Positions 61,997 through 64,000 of a DNA stretch of 64,000 nt are shown piece after piece. The DNA comes from Cytophagales bacterium Alg240-R148 (lineage in GTDB: Bacteria > Bacteroidota > Bacteroidia > Cytophagales > Cyclobacteriaceae), in NCBI GenBank assembly GCA_900537185.1, contig LS999826.1:857521-921520 (forward strand). The letters run 5' to 3'. Position numbers and translations under genes: made by a program. Numbering within the stretch: the stretch's first letter is position 1; each line of letters starts with the position of its first letter. The notes under the pieces are model-generated. The model made no database searches, had not been told where the DNA came from, and worked only from the letters and a program-made list of their open reading frames with translations.

Positions 61997-64000
61997 CTAT
62001 TCTTTCTTTAGCACATCGGTTGGGTTAATGGTAGTAGCATTATATACTTTTTTGAACACCAATACTGTAATTACCAATACAAGCCCCATGGTTGCCACCA
62101 ACAAATCAAATGTGCTCGGGGCTCTATAAAAAGTGTACATTATTTCCATCATAATTTTGCTGCCGTAAAATCCATTGACAAGCCCAAGTACCAGCATACA
62201 ACCAAACACCCAATACAGATCTTTAAGAATTGTCCAAAGTAAGGAAAGGGTTGGAGCGCCCAATGCCTTGCGCACACCGATTTCCTTCATTTTTCGCTTT
62301 GTATTTAGGGCTACCATGTTGTAAATGCCCAGTCCGGATAATAAAAGTGCGACTCCAGCTAATATGAAGTTGATCCAGGTCATGCTCTTGTTAAGTGTAG
62401 CGGCCAGCACCAAGCTTTCTTGTTCTACAGAAACTTCAGGGACTCCTTCTTGAAACTGTTGCAATTCGTTAATAACTTCTTTTTTTATTAATTGAAGGTC
62501 CCCTGATTTTATTCTACCCACAGCATACCTGCACTGTGCTTCTTTTATTTTTATAAATGCGGCAGGTGCTTTTTTTGTGCCAATCCAATATCCAGAAGGG
62601 TAGAAGTCATCCACAATCCCAATGATCATGGCCTTTTGGTCTCCAAAATGAAGGAAACTGCCTATTTTTTGATCTTGAGGAATTTGTTGGGCTAAGGCTT
62701 TAGAAATAACTATCGTTTGGGAGGAATCTTGTTCGGAATTTTTAAAAGTAGTTCCTTCAATAAAATGCAAACCCATCAACTCTACATAGTTGGAGGTTCC
62801 CGCATATACATTTGTTTCTATTGCAACTGTATCCCAACGAAAGGTTATTTTGTCATACCCATGGCCTATGTGGTAATGGGCGCCTGCAACTTCTTCAATT
62901 CTAGGGTGAGAGAGCATTTCATTTTTTATTGGAGCAAAGGCGCCATCTATTTGGACACTGATTCTGTTTTCTTTGGCAAAACCGAGGTCCAAAGCTTGTT
63001 GGTATGCTGCATTTTTATAATAAGTCAGGCCTTGGACAATCGCTCCCAGCGAGATAGTTAATTGTATGACCATGAATATTTTGGAAAGTAAGCCAATCGA
63101 TTTAATATTAGCATTGCCACTTAGTATGTTGGTAATTGAAAATTGAGCTATGTAATAAGCTGGGTACAAGGAAGCTAGGAAAGCCAAAACCAGTGGAAAC
63201 AATAATAAAATGTTCAATAATTCGGGATTGTTGAAGTAGTCCAATTCCAATTCAATCCAAGGGCCCATTTGGTTGTAAGCAGGCACTAAAAATTGACCCA
63301 GTAACATGCCAATAAAAGTAGAAAGTCCGGCAATGAATATGTTTTCAACGATCATGGAAAGAATAAAATGCCTGTTGTTACCTCCCAAAGTTTTTTGTAT
63401 GCCCAACGATTTAAGCCTGGCCAAATGAATGTTGAGTGCTGTATTGGTGAAGTTGAAAAGAGCAATAAGAACAATAAACAGGGCCATGGTAAAAGGGAGG
63501 AGCACGGAACCTGTAGGGTTGGCTGTCTTTAGAACATTCCCAAAAGTGTCTCGGTCTGTTTGGCCAATGGAATAAAAATGTACCAGAGAAAAATTGGTAG
63601 CATTCCAATCTGGGTCTGCCTTTTGTTTCGACTCTATTCCATGTGTTAGGAATCTAGTAACAAGGGTTTTATGTTGCGGCTTAACCTCTATAAAACTGGC
63701 GTGTGTCCATTCGCTCCAATCGGTTTGTTTTGAGTTTCGCAGTATGGTATTGTTATGAAATGGAAGTGCAATGTCAAACTGAAAACTATTGTTGATCGGA
63801 TGGTCCTGTATTACTGCTATGATGGTTTTTGCTACGTAACCATTGGAAGTTTTGATCTCCAAAACTTCACCAATAACCTCTGTATTTCCAAAAGTATTAA
63901 TTGCAAATCTTTCTGTTATAATTGCCCCATTGATGCCTCCTAAATCCGGTATTTGACCTTTTAATGTAATGAAATTGAACATTTTTGTAAAGTCTCGGTC
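61997..64000 (-). CDS. FtsX/MacB-like ABC permease, 5' end outside the window
   Basis: At least 667 residues; the frame stays open to the right edge (DRDFTKMFNFITLKG ahead of the first visible Met), so the N-terminal span is missing. It has the MacB periplasmic core, three-span FtsX block one (FNFTNTALNIHLARLKSLGIQKTLGG), a second core and block two ending in NTKRKMKEIGVRKALGAPTLSLL and ATTINPTDVLKKE. It resembles the permease at 29.5 kb (both end with a TTINPTD- or TLNPTD-like tail). No ATPase is seen. Probable exporter or sensor transporter. Confidence 0.88.
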   Translation of the reverse strand, partial: DRDFTKMFNFITLKGQIPDLGGINGAIITERFAINTFGNTEVIGEVLEIKTSNGYVAKTIIAVIQDHPINNSFQFDIALPFHNNTILRNSKQTDWSEWTHASFIEVKPQHKTLVTRFLTHGIESKQKADPDWNATNFSLVHFYSIGQTDRDTFGNVLKTANPTGSVLLPFTMALFIVLIALFNFTNTALNIHLARLKSLGIQKTLGGNNRHFILSMIVENIFIAGLSTFIGMLLGQFLVPAYNQMGPWIELELDYFNNPELLNILLLFPLVLAFLASLYPAYYIAQFSITNILSGNANIKSIGLLSKIFMVIQLTISLGAIVQGLTYYKNAAYQQALDLGFAKENRISVQIDGAFAPIKNEMLSHPRIEEVAGAHYHIGHGYDKITFRWDTVAIETNVYAGTSNYVELMGLHFIEGTTFKNSEQDSSQTIVISKALAQQIPQDQKIGSFLHFGDQKAMIIGIVDDFYPSGYWIGTKKAPAAFIKIKEAQCRYAVGRIKSGDLQLIKKEVINELQQFQEGVPEVSVEQESLVLAATLNKSMTWINFILAGVALLLSGLGIYNMVALNTKRKMKEIGVRKALGAPTLSLLWTILKDLYWVFGCMLVLGLVNGFYGSKIMMEIMYTFYRAPSTFDLLVATMGLVLVITVLVFKKVYNATTINPTDVLKKE

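Noticed and set aside
61794-62129. Plus-strand open frame of 111 residues overlapping the end of the permease
   Set aside because: It overlaps the permease 3' end antisense and has no recognisable features.

Overview
The window looks like a chromosomal segment of a Bacteroidota bacterium, most likely a marine-type member of the Cytophagales. The evidence is AT-rich DNA, a SusC/SusD/SusE nutrient-uptake locus, a type IX secretion C-terminal signal, many small outer-membrane beta-barrels, Bat aerotolerance genes, permease-prefix FtsX transporters with a PadR regulator, and promoters of the Bacteroidota type (TTTG - about 19 bp - TAnnTTTG). No phage, insertion sequence, integrase or CRISPR array was seen. 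Both edges cut genes: a PlsC-type acyltransferase on the left and an FtsX-type permease on the right.

Layout. 1-5.5 kb is housekeeping: acyltransferase end, two beta-barrel proteins, tyrS, a membrane protein, a fatty-acid desaturase and a GNAT acetyltransferase. 5.6-10.7 kb is a lipid-export-like module on the minus strand: TetR regulator, RND/MMPL transporter, periplasmic LolA-like carrier and outer-membrane barrel. Three near-identical TetR operators lie before the transporter, and a fourth sits inside the tetR promoter. 10.8-14.2 kb holds a methyltransferase and a zinc-ribbon/SPFH pair resembling Bacillus YdjG/YdjI. 14.5-17.9 kb holds a GH30 lipoprotein glycosidase, an AraC regulator and a probable methanethiol S-methyltransferase (MddA). 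18.1-29.5 kb is one co-directional block: three outer-membrane proteins, a MalT/LuxR-like STAND regulator, a tiny conserved protein, an imidazolonepropionase-like amidohydrolase, a lipoprotein metallophosphoesterase, an N-acyl-D-amino-acid-deacylase-like lipoprotein and an OprB-like porin. This is the best candidate for an undescribed uptake/catabolic system.

29.5-34.2 kb holds an FtsX permease with its PadR regulator and a 7TMR-DISM receptor broken by a one-base frameshift. 34.2-54.5 kb, after an RluE-type pseudouridine synthase, is a maltodextrin/starch utilization locus. A secreted (T9SS) GH13 and SusE bind and cut starch outside, SusC/D import it, lipoprotein GH13 enzymes trim it, an MFS carrier moves sugar inward, and a GH31 without a signal peptide finishes hydrolysis. 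A LacI regulator sits in the middle, and two copies of the same 23-bp operator block (core GCAAACGTTTGC) lie in front of the two divergent arms.

54.5-58.2 kb holds two paralogous lipoproteins and a minimal Bat operon (VWA protein, TPR protein, BatC-like). 58.4-58.7 kb is a tRNA-Ser/Arg/Pro cluster followed by a 57-bp tandem repeat. 59-64 kb holds a flavin monooxygenase, a CAP-domain lipoprotein, a MarR-DUF3291 pair and the truncated permease. All functions are assigned by reading motifs and context; no database search was possible.
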